64,000 bases of DNA from Pantoea latae (GCF_002077695.1 NZ_MWUE01000004.1:248001-312000); one strand, 5' to 3'. Counted from the first letter of the stretch, positions 1 through 9,324 are shown. Translations and numbers: made by a program. The notes: generated by a model from the letters alone, not told the origin.

Positions 1-501
1 CGCCAGCGCCAGCTCGACCTGCCATAAACGCTGCCAGGGGCTCATGCCGACGCCGTCGGCAATCTCCCGGCTGCTGGCGGGCACGCTGTCCAGCCCGGCC
101 AGCGTGCCCTGTAAAATCGGCAGCAGCCCGTAGAGAAACAGTGCCGCAACCGCAGGCCAGGCGCCGAACCCCATCACCGGCACGGCGATCGCCAGCACCG
201 CAACCGGCGGAACGGTCTGGCCGGCCGCCACGATGGTCTCCACCAGCGGTCGAAAGCGCCGTCCTGCGCGCCGCGTGACCAGCACACCGCTGCCAACGCC
301 CGCCAGCAGCGCCAGCGTGCTGGCGGTCACCACCAGAAAGAGATGCGCCAGCGCCAGCTGCACAAAGCTCTCCTGCTGATAGAGCGGCCGCGCCTGCTCC
401 GGGAACCACCAGGCGAACAGCGGACCGCTGTAGGGCAAACCGACCAGCAGCGCGATAAACAGGATAATCAGCCACAGCAGCGGATCCTTCAGCCAGCGCA
501 T
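1..501 (-). CDS. yehW: Osmoprotectant ABC transporter permease YehW (partial, 3' end outside window)
   Basis: This is an inner-membrane permease of the YehZYXW (OsmU-like) betaine importer. The visible N-terminal 167 residues begin [10 protein letters not shown] and contain hydrophobic segments at about 8-27 and 47-68. The permease core that follows includes [13 protein letters not shown] and the cytoplasmic EAA-type loop [13 protein letters not shown]. The ATG at 501 shares one base with the yehX stop codon, so translation is probably coupled. The C-terminus lies beyond position 1. Gene order osmF-yehY-yehX-yehW matches E. coli. Confidence 0.9.
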   Translation of the reverse strand, partial: MRWLKDPLLWLIILFIALLVGLPYSGPLFAWWFPEQARPLYQQESFVQLALAHLFLVVTASTLALLAGVGSGVLVTRRAGRRFRPLVETIVAAGQTVPPVAVLAIAVPVMGFGAWPAVAALFLYGLLPILQGTLAGLDSVPASSREIADGVGMSPWQRLWQVELALA

Positions 502-1436
502 TATTGTCCCTCGCGCAGCGTCAGCAGATCGCTGAAGTAGAGCACGCCGAGCGGCTGCTGACGCTCATCCACCACCGGCAGTTTGTCGGTGCGCTGCGCG
601 ATAAACTGCGACAGCGCCTCGCGCAGCGACTGGGCGGCCGCCAGCGGCTCGCCTTCCAGCCATTCGCCGCGCCGCGCCGCATTGCCTACCTGCCCCAGCG
701 ACAGCAGGCGCACGCCCAGCTCGCTTCTGCCAAAAAAGTCGCGCACAAAATCGTTTTTCGGCTGGGTCAGCAGCGCAGCGGGCTTGCCCTGCTGCACGAT
801 TTCGCCGTCGTCCATCAGCACGATGTTGTCCGCCAGCGTCAGCGCCTCGTCGATATCGTGCGTTACCAGCACAATGGTGCGGCCCGACAGACGGTGAATA
901 CGCAGCATCTCCTGCTGTAGCGCGCCGCGCGTCACCGGATCGAGCGCGCCGAAAGGCTCATCCATCAGCAGCACCTCTGGATCGGCCGCCAGCGCGCGCG
1001 CCACGCCGACGCGCTGCTGCTGCCCGCCGGAGAGCTGATGCGGCAGGCGACGCGCCAGCTGGGCGTCCAGTCCCAGCAGCGCCAGCAGCTCCTCTACCCG
1101 CGCGCGAATGCGGGCTTTTGGCCAGCCGAGCAGCGCCGGCACGGTGGCGATATTTTTTTCCACCGTCCAGTGGGGAAACAGGCCGATCGACTGAATGGCA
1201 TAGCCCATGCGGCGACGCAGGTCGCGCGCCTCGAGCCGGCGAATCGACTCGCCGGCGAACAGGATCTCGCCTTCGTCAAACTCCACCAGCCGGTTGATCA
1301 TCTTCAGCGTGGTCGATTTGCCGGAGCCGGAGGTGCCGAGCAGCACGCTGAACTCGCCCTCGCCAATCTGCAGCGTCAGATCTTTCACCGCCGCCTTGCC
1401 GGCGAAATGTTTACTCACGCCGTTAAAGTGAATCAT
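501..1436 (-). CDS. yehX: Osmoprotectant ABC transporter ATP-binding protein YehX
   Basis: ATPase subunit (311 aa; the E. coli protein is about 308) that powers betaine uptake with YehY and YehW. Walker A is GTSGSGKST at residues 34-42, followed by the signature LSGGQQQR and Walker B VLLMDEP. The C-terminal third ([19 protein letters not shown] to the end) resembles the CBS-type regulatory tail of ProV/OpuCA ATPases. In that family the tail senses ionic strength; here this role is inferred. The start overlaps the yehY end by 14 bases. Confidence 0.93.
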   Translation of the reverse strand: MIHFNGVSKHFAGKAAVKDLTLQIGEGEFSVLLGTSGSGKSTTLKMINRLVEFDEGEILFAGESIRRLEARDLRRRMGYAIQSIGLFPHWTVEKNIATVPALLGWPKARIRARVEELLALLGLDAQLARRLPHQLSGGQQQRVGVARALAADPEVLLMDEPFGALDPVTRGALQQEMLRIHRLSGRTIVLVTHDIDEALTLADNIVLMDDGEIVQQGKPAALLTQPKNDFVRDFFGRSELGVRLLSLGQVGNAARRGEWLEGEPLAAAQSLREALSQFIAQRTDKLPVVDERQQPLGVLYFSDLLTLREGQ

Positions 1437-2604
1437 GGGTTCTCTCCAGCAGGGAAATCAGCAGGCGGAACAGCGCGTCGATGATAACCGCCAGTGCGAT
1501 CACCGGGATCACGCCGAGCAGCACCAGATCGAGCGCGCTGCTGAGCAGCCCCTGAAAAATAATGGCGCCGAAGCCGCCCGCGCCGATTAGCGCGGCGACC
1601 ACCGCCATGCCCAGCGTCTGCACCACCACCACGCGCAGGCCGGCGAGCCACACCGGCAGCGCCAGCGGCACGTCGACGGCGAAAAAGCGCTGCAGCGGGC
1701 TCATGCCCATGCCGCGCGCGCTTTCACGCACGTCGCGCGGCACCTGCTGCAACCCGGCCACCACGCTGCGCACCAGCGGCAGCAGCGCGTAGAGCGTCAG
1801 CGCGATCAGCGCCGGCGCCATGCCGATGCCGCTGATGCCCCATGCGCCGAGCCAGGGAAAGGTTTTCGCCAGTCCGGCAAGAGGTGCGATCAGCAGGCCG
1901 AACAGCGCCACCGACGGCACGGTCTGGATAACGTTCAGCACGCTGAAGACGCCGCTCTGCCACGCCGGACGCCGGTGTAGCAGCACGCCGAGCGGCAGCC
2001 CGATCAGCAGCGCCGGCAGCAGGGTGCCGCAGAGCAGCGTCAGGTGACGCGCCAGCGCCGCGTCGAACACCGCGTGACGGTTGGCGTACTCTTTTAGCAG
2101 CGACAGCGCGTTCAGCTCGCCGCTAAACAGCATCAGCAGCGGCAGCAGCCAGATCTGTAGATTAAGCAGCAGCCGCCAGAGGCTGTTGCGCGTCAGGTTG
2201 CGCGCCAGCTCCGCGCCGAGCAGCAGCGTGACGCCGCACGCCAGCCACAGCCCGCCGCCAAAACTGGTGCGCGCCAGCGCGCTGCCCTGCGCCGCCAGCC
2301 GCGCCGCCTCGTGCCCGCTCAGCCAGATCATGCCGGTCAGCAACGCGTCGCAGGCGAGCAGCATCAGCGCCAGCGAGACGCGTGACGGCCGCGCCCACAG
2401 CAGCAGCCAGAGCGCCGCCAGCGGCAGCGCCAGCCAGCCGGCGTCTTCCGCCTGGCCGAGCATCAGAGGCTGGCCGGAGACCAGCCGGTTCGGGGCGTAG
2501 CTCAGGAACGGCAGCCAGTAGAGCGCCAGACTCAGCAGCAACAGCAGCAGCAGCGCGACCGGCTGCCGCCGCGCCGGCAGCATCGCTTCCCGCGATAGCG
2601 CCAT
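1423..2604 (-). CDS. yehY: Osmoprotectant ABC transporter permease YehY
   Basis: Second permease of the osmF-yehYXW system (393 aa; E. coli YehY is about 385). An extended N-terminal half with several hydrophobic helices precedes a conserved permease domain containing [15 protein letters not shown], the coupling loop [14 protein letters not shown] and [13 protein letters not shown]. The motif [10 protein letters not shown] near residue 37 is also typical of YehY. Only three bases separate it from osmF, and no strong ribosome site is visible at either the chosen ATG or the next one (2583). Translational coupling to osmF is therefore likely. Confidence 0.92.
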   Translation of the reverse strand: MALSREAMLPARRQPVALLLLLLLSLALYWLPFLSYAPNRLVSGQPLMLGQAEDAGWLALPLAALWLLLWARPSRVSLALMLLACDALLTGMIWLSGHEAARLAAQGSALARTSFGGGLWLACGVTLLLGAELARNLTRNSLWRLLLNLQIWLLPLLMLFSGELNALSLLKEYANRHAVFDAALARHLTLLCGTLLPALLIGLPLGVLLHRRPAWQSGVFSVLNVIQTVPSVALFGLLIAPLAGLAKTFPWLGAWGISGIGMAPALIALTLYALLPLVRSVVAGLQQVPRDVRESARGMGMSPLQRFFAVDVPLALPVWLAGLRVVVVQTLGMAVVAALIGAGGFGAIIFQGLLSSALDLVLLGVIPVIALAVIIDALFRLLISLLERTHDSL

Positions 2605-2607
2605 GGT

Positions 2608-3522
2608 TTACAGCAGCTTCTGCTGCTGCAGCCATTCGCTCGCCACGCTGCTGGCGTCCTGGCCTTCGACGGCGATTTTCGCATTCAGCTGCTGCAGGGT
2701 TTTCTCATCCAGCTTGCTGAAAACCGGCTTCAGCCAGCTGTCGATGTCGGGATAGGCTTTCAGCACCGATGCGCGGATCACCGGCGTCGGCGCATAGATC
2801 GGCTGCACGCCTTTGGGATCGCTCAGGGTTTGCAGGCCCAGTGCCGCCACCGGGCCGTCGGTGCCGTAGGCCATCGCCGCGTTGACGCCGGAGGTCTGCT
2901 GCGCCGCCGCCTTAATGGTCACCGCCGTGTCGCCGCCCGCCAGCGAGAGCAGCTGGCTCTGGGTTAATTTAAAATCGTAGGCTTTTTCAAACGCCGGCAG
3001 GGCGTCGCCGCGCTCGATAAACTCCGCCGAGGCCGCCAGCTTGAAGGTGCCGCCTTTTTTCAGGTAGCGGCTGAGATCCTCCAGCGAGCTGAGCTGGTTC
3101 TGCTGCGCAACATCCTGGCGCACCGCGATGGTCCAGGTGTTGTTCGCCGGCGCAGGCGTCAGCCACACCAGCTGATTTTTATCGGCGTCGAGCTTTTTCA
3201 CCTTCTCATAGCCCTGGCGCGCGTTTTTCCAGGCGGCATCTTTTTCGTCGTTGAAGAAGAAGGCGCCGTTGCCGGTATATTCAGGATAGATATCGAGTTC
3301 GCCCGCGGTGATGGCGCCGCGCACTACCTGGGTGGTGCCGAGCTGGATTTTATTCACCGTTTTCACGCCGTGCTTCTCCAGCACCTGCAGGATCACATTG
3401 CCGAGCAGCGACCCTTCCGTATCGATTTTCGAACCCACGCGCACCGGATCGGCGGCCTGCGCCGCGCCCGTCGCCAGCAGCAGCGCGGCTGCCGTCAATG
3501 CCAGAAAACCAGACCTTGCCAT
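2608..3522 (-). CDS. osmF: Periplasmic osmoprotectant-binding protein OsmF (YehZ)
   Basis: Substrate-binding protein (304 aa) of the YehZYXW importer, an OpuAC/ProX-like family member that in E. coli binds glycine betaine with low affinity and is RpoS dependent. The start MARSGFLALTAA was chosen because it gives a clean signal peptide ending AAQA before ADPVRVGSK. It also has a ribosome site, AAGGA, eight bases upstream. Longer in-frame starts (to 3636) would place charged residues before the signal. Conserved family stretches include LGTTQVVRGAI, YPEYTGNGAFFF and ADKNQLVWLTPAPANN. It is the first gene of the operon. Confidence 0.93.
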   Translation of the reverse strand: MARSGFLALTAAALLLATGAAQAADPVRVGSKIDTEGSLLGNVILQVLEKHGVKTVNKIQLGTTQVVRGAITAGELDIYPEYTGNGAFFFNDEKDAAWKNARQGYEKVKKLDADKNQLVWLTPAPANNTWTIAVRQDVAQQNQLSSLEDLSRYLKKGGTFKLAASAEFIERGDALPAFEKAYDFKLTQSQLLSLAGGDTAVTIKAAAQQTSGVNAAMAYGTDGPVAALGLQTLSDPKGVQPIYAPTPVIRASVLKAYPDIDSWLKPVFSKLDEKTLQQLNAKIAVEGQDASSVASEWLQQQKLL

Positions 3523-3669
3523 GAGGTATTCCTTTAATTCGGTTATTTGTGAGGTGCTTATAGAGAATAGTCGTTTCGTCATGCATCGCGTAACACATTG
3601 CCTGAAGCGTGAAGTGTCGCGCCTCAACTTTTTCATACCGTTATCGGTCTGGTTATAACTGAAAAGAAT

Positions 3670-3701
3670 TTACGTCCAGACGTCTGGACGGTAAGCTGTC
3701 C
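3670..3701. promoter_or_regulatory. MetJ-like operator: tandem met boxes with 18-bp perfect palindrome
   Basis: An uninterrupted palindrome, CGTCCAGACGTCTGGACG, lies at 3673-3690. Its centre, 3678-3685, is exactly AGACGTCT, the consensus met box bound by the methionine repressor MetJ. Reading neighbouring 8-base steps in register gives 5/8 (3670-3677), 8/8, 4/8 (3686-3693) and 5/8 (3694-3701). That resembles natural MetJ operators, which are two to five imperfect tandem boxes. A possible -10 (TATAAC, 3654-3659) just upstream would put the operator at the transcription start of the MFS gene. The sequence pattern is clear; control by MetJ is inferred. Confidence 0.6.
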
Positions 3702-3730
3702 GTTCACTCACAATAATCACAGACAACATC

Positions 3731-5206
3731 ATGACCGATCTTACTTCTTCTTCCGCCCACGTGGCGTTGACAGGGAGCCAGCCCGGCGGCGAAACCCAGT
3801 GGATCCGCAGCGCGGCGGATGTGTCGCGCCTGATCAATAGCGGCGACGGCGCGCGCAACAACGCGCGCATCGTGGTGGCGATCGCGCTGGGCGGCGTGTT
3901 TCTGGACGCTTACGATCTTGGCGCGCTGGCGTTCGGCATCAAGGATGTGGCGCGCGAGTTCAACCTGACCCCGACCGGCACCGGCATGGTCGCCTCCGCC
4001 ATTACCTTCGGCGCCATCGTCGGCGCGCTGATCGGCGGCTATCTCACCGATAAAATCGGCCGCTATCGGGTTTTTATGGCGGATATGTTCTTTTTCGTGG
4101 TGGCGGCGCTCGCCTGCGCCTTTGCGCCCAACGAGTATGTGCTGGGCGGCGCGCGCTTTGTGATGGGGCTGGGCGTCGGCATCGATCTGCCGGTGGCGAT
4201 GGCGTTTCTCGCCGAATTTTCCCGCCTGCGCGGCAAAGGCAATAAGGCGGCCAGCGTGGCGATGTGGTGCCCCACCTGGTATGCGGCGATCAGCATCTCC
4301 TATCTGCTGGTGCTGCTGCTCTACGCGGTGCTGCCGGAGAGCCACACCGGCTGGCTATGGCGGCTTATTCTCGGCTTCGGCGCGGTGCCTGCGCTGATTA
4401 TTATCGCCATCCGCAGCCGCTATATGAGCGAGTCGCCGGTGTGGGCAGCGAATCAGGGCGATCTCAACGGCGCGGCCGCGATTCTGCGCAGCGGCTGGAA
4501 TATTAACGCGCAGGTGGCGGAGGATGCGGCGGCGACGCCGCCTCAGCCCGCGCGTCGCGCCAGCTGGCGCAATTACGGCGCGCTGCTGCGGGGCGTTTAC
4601 CTGCGCCGCACGCTGCTGGCGACCATTACCTCCGTCGCCTCTTCTTTCGCCTATAACGCGGTGGCGTTTGGCCTGCCGGTGATTATTAGCAGCTTTTTCG
4701 CCCAGTCGATGCTGACCACTATTTTAGTGTCGCTGGCGCTTAATCTGCTGTTCGCCTTTGTCGGCGGCGTGCTGGCGGTGCGGATGGTGCCGCGTCTCGG
4801 CGCGTGGAAGATGTCAGTGGCGGGCTACGCCTGTCAGTGCGTGGCGCTGCTGGGCCTGGCGTTGATTGGGCGGCCCGAAGGCGGCCAGGAGGCGGGTGTC
4901 GCTATCGCTATGCTGGCGCTGTTCCTGTTCGGTCAGGGCTTTGGACCGGGGTCGCACACCATGACCTTCGCCTCGCTTAGCTATCCCACCTCGCTGCGCG
5001 GCGTCGGCGTCGGCTTTAACCAGACGCTGATGCGCGGCAGCTCCACGGTGTCGCTGTTTCTGTTTCCGGTGCTGGTTGCCGCGCTCGGCACCGGCGTGTT
5101 CTGGGTGATTTTCCTCGCGCCGCTGGCGGGACTGCTGGCGCTGCTGGCGATCCGCTGGGAGCCGTCGGGCTACGATGTGGACGCGGAGGATTTTGCCGGA
5201 CGTTAA
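3731..5206 (+). CDS. MFS transporter, substrate unknown, behind a MetJ-like operator
   Basis: A 491-residue major facilitator with about twelve hydrophobic segments. The N-terminus is an unusual polar extension of about 47 residues before the first helix (VVAIALGGVFLDAYDLGALA). The loop 2-3 signature GGYLTDKIGRYRVF and the PESP-like YMSESPVW place it in the sugar/metabolite-proton symporter group of the MFS. It shows no close match to an E. coli transporter that I recognise. It diverges from osmF and ends at a strong terminator, so it is a single-gene unit. The upstream met-box array suggests repression when methionine/SAM is plentiful, which hints at a methionine-related or sulfur-related cargo; that is inference. 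Confidence 0.8.
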   Translation: MTDLTSSSAHVALTGSQPGGETQWIRSAADVSRLINSGDGARNNARIVVAIALGGVFLDAYDLGALAFGIKDVAREFNLTPTGTGMVASAITFGAIVGALIGGYLTDKIGRYRVFMADMFFFVVAALACAFAPNEYVLGGARFVMGLGVGIDLPVAMAFLAEFSRLRGKGNKAASVAMWCPTWYAAISISYLLVLLLYAVLPESHTGWLWRLILGFGAVPALIIIAIRSRYMSESPVWAANQGDLNGAAAILRSGWNINAQVAEDAAATPPQPARRASWRNYGALLRGVYLRRTLLATITSVASSFAYNAVAFGLPVIISSFFAQSMLTTILVSLALNLLFAFVGGVLAVRMVPRLGAWKMSVAGYACQCVALLGLALIGRPEGGQEAGVAIAMLALFLFGQGFGPGSHTMTFASLSYPTSLRGVGVGFNQTLMRGSSTVSLFLFPVLVAALGTGVFWVIFLAPLAGLLALLAIRWEPSGYDVDAEDFAGR

Positions 5207-5240
5207 AGAAATGGCCGCCCACCGGGCGGCCATTTCTCTT
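5207..5240. terminator. Bidirectional rho-independent terminator between MFS gene and idi
   Basis: Perfect 14-base stem: AGAAATGGCCGCCC at 5207-5220 pairs with 5224-5237 across the loop ACC. A/T-rich outer ends can serve both strands. It sits exactly between the two convergent stop codons. Confidence 0.88.
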
Positions 5241-5773
5241 TACGCCGGCATACTCAGCGCATTTAAATAGGCGGGTATGCGCGGAAAGGTGTAGAGAAAC
5301 CAGGGGGTGAACTGCTGCGGCTCCTCCAGCATCGCGCGCTGGATGTCGCTCACCGAGAGATAGCGCCAGTCGTCCGCCTCTTGCGGATCCGGCGTCGGCA
5401 GGTCGTCGCTGATGGCGAAATAGACATGACCATACTCATGCTCGGTGAGACCGTTGCTGAGCGGCAGGTTATAGCTCAGCTCGAATACCGGCGTCAGCGA
5501 GAGTTCCAGCCCCATCTCCTCATACAAGCGGCGCTCCGCCGCCTGCTGGGTCGGCTCGGCGGGATAAGGATGGCCGCAGGTGGTGTTGCTCCACAGGCCG
5601 CCGCAGTGATATTTGCCGCTGGCGCGGCGCTGCAGCAGCAGTTCGCCGCGCGAATTGAACACGTAAACCGTCACCGCGCGATGCAGCAATCCCTTCTCAT
5701 GCACTTCCAGCTTTTCCATTTTACCGGTGGGACGATCGAGATGGTCGACGAGGATAACTTCGATAGCAGACAT
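5240..5773 (-). CDS. idi: Isopentenyl-diphosphate delta-isomerase, type I
   Basis: Interconverts isopentenyl and dimethylallyl diphosphate in the cytosol (177 aa, usual length for bacterial type I enzymes). This Nudix-fold protein has the catalytic cysteine in SNTTCGHP (Cys66) and the catalytic glutamate in the EHEYGH motif (111-116). The Nudix helix region AAERRLYEEMGLEL is intact. It is not embedded in a carotenoid crt cluster, although idi is often found there in Pantoea-type bacteria. Here it is a lone gene between two terminators. The start follows a ribosome-site-like AAGGAAT. Confidence 0.95.
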   Translation of the reverse strand: MSAIEVILVDHLDRPTGKMEKLEVHEKGLLHRAVTVYVFNSRGELLLQRRASGKYHCGGLWSNTTCGHPYPAEPTQQAAERRLYEEMGLELSLTPVFELSYNLPLSNGLTEHEYGHVYFAISDDLPTPDPQEADDWRYLSVSDIQRAMLEEPQQFTPWFLYTFPRIPAYLNALSMPA

Positions 5774-5852
5774 GGGGATTCCTTAAGATAACTCCTACTA
5801 TTCTGGCACATCCCTGCCGTTTCATGCCGCGTGAATTCGTGCGGTTTCCCGC

Positions 5853-5880
5853 AAAAAAAGGGCCCGCCTGCGCGAGCCCC
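5853..5880 (-). terminator. Terminator of the chemoreceptor gene
   Basis: Read on the minus strand, GGGCTCG and CGGGCCC (one G-U pair) form a seven-base stem around CGCAGG. The stem is followed by seven T residues. It lies 13 bases after the chemoreceptor stop. Confidence 0.85.
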
Positions 5881-5892
5881 TCCGGGTAAAGA

Positions 5893-7788
5893 TTACAGAC
5901 GGAAGCTTTGCACCACCTGCTCCAGCTGCACGCTCTGCTCCTCCATCGCCTGGGCGGCGGCGGAGACCTGCTCCACCAGCGCGGCGTTCTGCTGCGTGGT
6001 GCCGTCGAGCTGGGTGATGGCGACGTTGACCTGCTCGATGCCCATGCTCTGCTCGCGGCTGGCGGACATGATTTCGCTCATTAGCGTCGTCACGCTGCTG
6101 ACGCCCTGCATCAGTTCGTCCATGGTTTCTCCCGCCTGCTCCACCAGCTGGCTGCCGGCGTCAATATTAGCCACCGACTCTTCGATCAGCTTTTTGATTT
6201 CGCGCGCCGAGTTGGCCGAACGCTGCGCCAGGTTACGCACTTCCGAGGCGACCACCGCGAAGCCGCGGCCCTGCTCGCCTGCTCGCGCTGCCTCCACCGC
6301 GGCGTTGAGCGCGAGGATGTTGGTCTGGAAGGCGATGCTGTCGATGACGCTGATAATATCGACCACTTTGCGCGAGGAGTGATGGATTTCGCCCATGGTG
6401 TTCACTACCTGACGCACCACCTCAGTGCCGCGCGACGCCACCTGCGACGCGTTGCCCGCCAGCTGGTTGGCGTGGGTGGCGTTATCGGCGTTCTGCCGCA
6501 CCGTGCCGGTCAGCTGCTCCATAGAGGCCGCGGTTTCAACGATCGAGCTGGCCTGCTCTTCGGTGCGTGACGAGAGGTTGGCGTTGCCGCTGGCGATTTC
6601 ACGTGAGGCGGCGGTAATCGCCAGCGCGCTGTCGCCGACCTGACGCATCAGCCCCTGCAGATAGCTGATAAAGTTGTTGAAGCTCTGCGCCACGGCGTTG
6701 AATTCCGGGCTGTTGCTGGCGGGCAAGCGCTGGGTCAGATCGGCCCCGCCCTGCGCCAGCGCGTCGATATTGCGATGCAGCAGGTTAAGGCGCTGCATCA
6801 TCGAGCGGATAAAGCCCAGCAGCACCAGCAGCAGCACGATCGCCAGCGGGATCTGCACCAGGCCGAGACGCGTCAGCATGCTGTGCGTTTGCGCGGTCAG
6901 CAGGCTGGTCGGCACGTCGCTGGCGAGATACCAGGGGCTGCCGGCGATCGCCTGCAGGAACAGCGTATGTTCGCCATCCTCGCCGTCGAAGGTGGTTTCC
7001 GTCGGCTGGCTACCGGCGCTGCCCAGCAGGGTTTTCAGCGACGCCGCCATCGGCAGCTGCAGATCGCTCAGGTTTTCCAGCTTCGGCGTGCCGTCCACCA
7101 GCGCGGCGTTGCCTACGACTTTGCCGTCGGCCTCGACAATCAGCACGCGGCCCTGAATGGCGTCGCCCATCTCTTTCGCCAGATGGTTGAAGAAGCCGAG
7201 CGTGACGTCGATAGTGGCGACGCCCCAGACGGTGCCGTCACGATAGATCGCCATGGCGCAGTTGGTGCGCGGCTGCGGGCTGGCGGCGTCCTGGTAGGCT
7301 TTCGCCCAGGCGCACTGCCCTTTTGGCGCGGCCATGCCATCTTTGTACCAGGGCTGCTCCCAGTATTTGTCGGCGGCGTCGGAGTTCCAGTAGGTGTTGA
7401 CCTGCAGCTGGTTGCTGGCGTTGCGCGCAAAGAAGCTGCTGTCTTTCTCTTTCGCCGCATCGCGTCGATTAGGCAGCGGCCAGATGCCGCCGCCGAAGAC
7501 GTTGCTGTCCTGATACTGGTTCACCAGCGTCGGCAGCAGAGCGTCGATGGTGGCGCTCTCCATTACGCTCGCCGCCTCGGTAATGGCGCGCTGCTGCGCC
7601 TGCACGCGGTTCATCTGCTCGACGATGCCGGTCGCCAGCGCGTCGACCTGGTAGCGCACCAGCTGGCTCTGGTTAGCGGTTAGCTGTGGCGCGATAAACT
7701 GCTTGATCACCACGACCGTGATCAGCATCAGAACGAGAAAAAAGAGAACAAGAACCGCGGTGAAGCGGGATTGAGTTGTTTTAAGCAT
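5893..7788 (-). CDS. Methyl-accepting chemotaxis protein with Cache-type sensor
   Basis: Transmembrane chemoreceptor, 631 aa. A first helix (about 12-32) is followed by a periplasmic region of about 270 residues with Cache-like features (NVFGGGIWPLP, YWNSDAADKYWEQPWYKD, CAMAIYRDGTVWGVATIDV). A second helix lies at about 304-327, then a HAMP domain, then the methyl-accepting signalling domain. The signalling hairpin tip (FQTNILALNAAVEAARAGEQ) is complete. No C-terminal NWETF-type CheR/CheB docking pentapeptide is present; the protein ends QVVQSFRL. A FliA-type promoter lies just upstream, consistent with a motility regulon. The ligand is not predictable; dCache domains commonly bind amino acids or small organic acids. 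Confidence 0.92.
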   Translation of the reverse strand: MLKTTQSRFTAVLVLFFLVLMLITVVVIKQFIAPQLTANQSQLVRYQVDALATGIVEQMNRVQAQQRAITEAASVMESATIDALLPTLVNQYQDSNVFGGGIWPLPNRRDAAKEKDSSFFARNASNQLQVNTYWNSDAADKYWEQPWYKDGMAAPKGQCAWAKAYQDAASPQPRTNCAMAIYRDGTVWGVATIDVTLGFFNHLAKEMGDAIQGRVLIVEADGKVVGNAALVDGTPKLENLSDLQLPMAASLKTLLGSAGSQPTETTFDGEDGEHTLFLQAIAGSPWYLASDVPTSLLTAQTHSMLTRLGLVQIPLAIVLLLVLLGFIRSMMQRLNLLHRNIDALAQGGADLTQRLPASNSPEFNAVAQSFNNFISYLQGLMRQVGDSALAITAASREIASGNANLSSRTEEQASSIVETAASMEQLTGTVRQNADNATHANQLAGNASQVASRGTEVVRQVVNTMGEIHHSSRKVVDIISVIDSIAFQTNILALNAAVEAARAGEQGRGFAVVASEVRNLAQRSANSAREIKKLIEESVANIDAGSQLVEQAGETMDELMQGVSSVTTLMSEIMSASREQSMGIEQVNVAITQLDGTTQQNAALVEQVSAAAQAMEEQSVQLEQVVQSFRL

Positions 7789-7830
7789 CTGCTTTCCCCT
7801 GGCAGAATCGGCGCGATTGCCTGATCAGGG

Positions 7831-7857
7831 TTAACGGCGCGGGCAGAGGTAACTTGA
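7831..7857 (-). promoter_or_regulatory. Sigma-28 (FliA) promoter for the chemoreceptor gene
   Basis: On the minus strand TCAAGTTA (6/8 to TAAAGTTT) is separated by exactly 11 bases from GCCGTTAA (7/8 to GCCGATAA). This is the canonical FliA spacing. It lies about 42 bases upstream of the chemoreceptor ATG. Confidence 0.75.
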
Positions 7858-7951
7858 GGCGCGCGCGATCACAAATTTAACAACTCGTTGACAGGGGTGA
7901 TTATTTAGTTGCTGACCACGGCCCGCGCGCTGCCTGAACAGCGCGCCGCCG

Positions 7952-9061
7952 TCAGATGTCGCTCTCGACTACCTGCTGGCGCGGACGGAAAATGTGGTTA
8001 TTGCCCGCCGCCAGTAGCCGCTCCGCCAGCTGCTGGCCGCCCAGCTCGTCCGCCTGGGCGAACAGGCGCTCCGCTTCGGTGATGGGCGTCGCCCACAGCA
8101 GGCTGGGTCGATCGCCGTCGCGCTTCGGCAGGCTAAACTGCGCGCTCTCGTCCGCCAGCGCGTTCGCCAGCAGGAAACTCTCGAAGCCGACCGGCGCCAC
8201 TTCCGACGCCAGCGTGTGGCCCTCGCCCAGCCAGGTGAGGCGCGCCCAGGGCAGATGGGCGAATTCCGCCAGCGCGCTCGCCATCTGCACCGCATTGCTC
8301 TCGGTCATCACCTCGCCGTCCACCGCCATCGCCAGCTCGATGCGGCGATACTGCGGCGCCAGCTCGTCAAACAGATAGTCGACCTGCGGCATCGGACGGA
8401 TGCTCATGCCGAGCGTGAGGAAATACCAGACGCCCTGATGCCAGTGCTGGGAGATGGCCATCGGCGGCCAGCTGCCCTGATCGATAGCGTAATATTTTAC
8501 CGACTCGCCGAACTGCGCCTGATAGCGCTGCAGCAGCGCCTGCTGCACGCGGTCCCACTCATTGCCGTCATACCAGTCGCGCCAGAACTGACGCTGGTGC
8601 TCGGCGCGCGCGTAGTAGTCGTTGGTGGAGGCGGAACCGAGCGGCGCGGTGAGCCGGTTTGGTTTGATACAGCCGGAGGAGAAGCTCACCTGTTTCTCCT
8701 GATAGAGGCTCCAGCCCGGGATCACCGCCAGCAGCTGGCCGTAATACCAGAGCGCCGCGCCGTCGTCGCTCGGCTCCCAGAGCACCTGCAGACCCGCCGG
8801 ATCGAGCGGCGGCTCCGCCTCAAGGGTGCGGCAGAACTCGGCGCTGAGCAGCGGCGCGATGCCCTGCTCCATCGCCTCGCGATCCTCCTGGGCCGGCGCC
8901 GGCAGCAGATTGCGCAGCCAGCAGCCGCGCACCGCATACTGACTGCGGAACAGATCCGTCGGCCAGATGTAAAAGTAAGCGGTGCGCGCATCCTGCTCGA
9001 CAATCGCCGTCAGTGTATGTTGCTGATTGTGGACCTCAGCAATCAGAGGTTGGTAAGTCAT
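7952..9061 (-). CDS. Suppressor-of-fused (SUFU) domain protein
   Basis: A 369-residue cytosolic protein with no signal peptide or membrane segment. The second half carries SUFU-family features: GVWYFLTLGMS, a segment on assessing strength (YRRIELAMAVDGE), HLPWARLTWLGEGHTL, and a C-terminal ITEAERLFAQ stretch. The N-terminal 150 residues are not recognised. SUFU domains are widespread in bacteria, where their function is mostly unknown and often linked to polymorphic-toxin immunity. No toxin is visible beside it. The start MTYQPLIAEV was chosen for its GAGG ribosome site. The longer frame (to 9217) starts with an arginine-rich run unlike the family. Confidence 0.72.
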   Translation of the reverse strand: MTYQPLIAEVHNQQHTLTAIVEQDARTAYFYIWPTDLFRSQYAVRGCWLRNLLPAPAQEDREAMEQGIAPLLSAEFCRTLEAEPPLDPAGLQVLWEPSDDGAALWYYGQLLAVIPGWSLYQEKQVSFSSGCIKPNRLTAPLGSASTNDYYARAEHQRQFWRDWYDGNEWDRVQQALLQRYQAQFGESVKYYAIDQGSWPPMAISQHWHQGVWYFLTLGMSIRPMPQVDYLFDELAPQYRRIELAMAVDGEVMTESNAVQMASALAEFAHLPWARLTWLGEGHTLASEVAPVGFESFLLANALADESAQFSLPKRDGDRPSLLWATPITEAERLFAQADELGGQQLAERLLAAGNNHIFRPRQQVVESDI

Positions 9062-9324
9062 AGCGCCTCGACAAAGCCTTAGGGATCCATTTCCCCGAGA
9101 GTAGAGCAGGATCCGCACTGCCGCCACGTGAGACAAGGGTAAAACTCTCAAAGTCAGATCGACGCCCGCTCCCGAGAGTAAGCAACGGTTAAGCAGGCGA
9201 CGCAAAAAGCTGCGCAACTGCTCAGCGGCGCTAATTCATTGCCCGCCGTGAGGGTGAAACGCTATTCGCGTTTTTCCGCAGTCGCCCCATGCTATGGTCG
9301 CGTTATCTCTTTTATCGGAGGCGC

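Noticed and set aside
3673-3690. Palindrome upstream of the MFS gene as a transcription terminator
   Set aside because: A perfect palindrome with no loop and no T-run is a poor terminator; it fits a protein-binding operator better.
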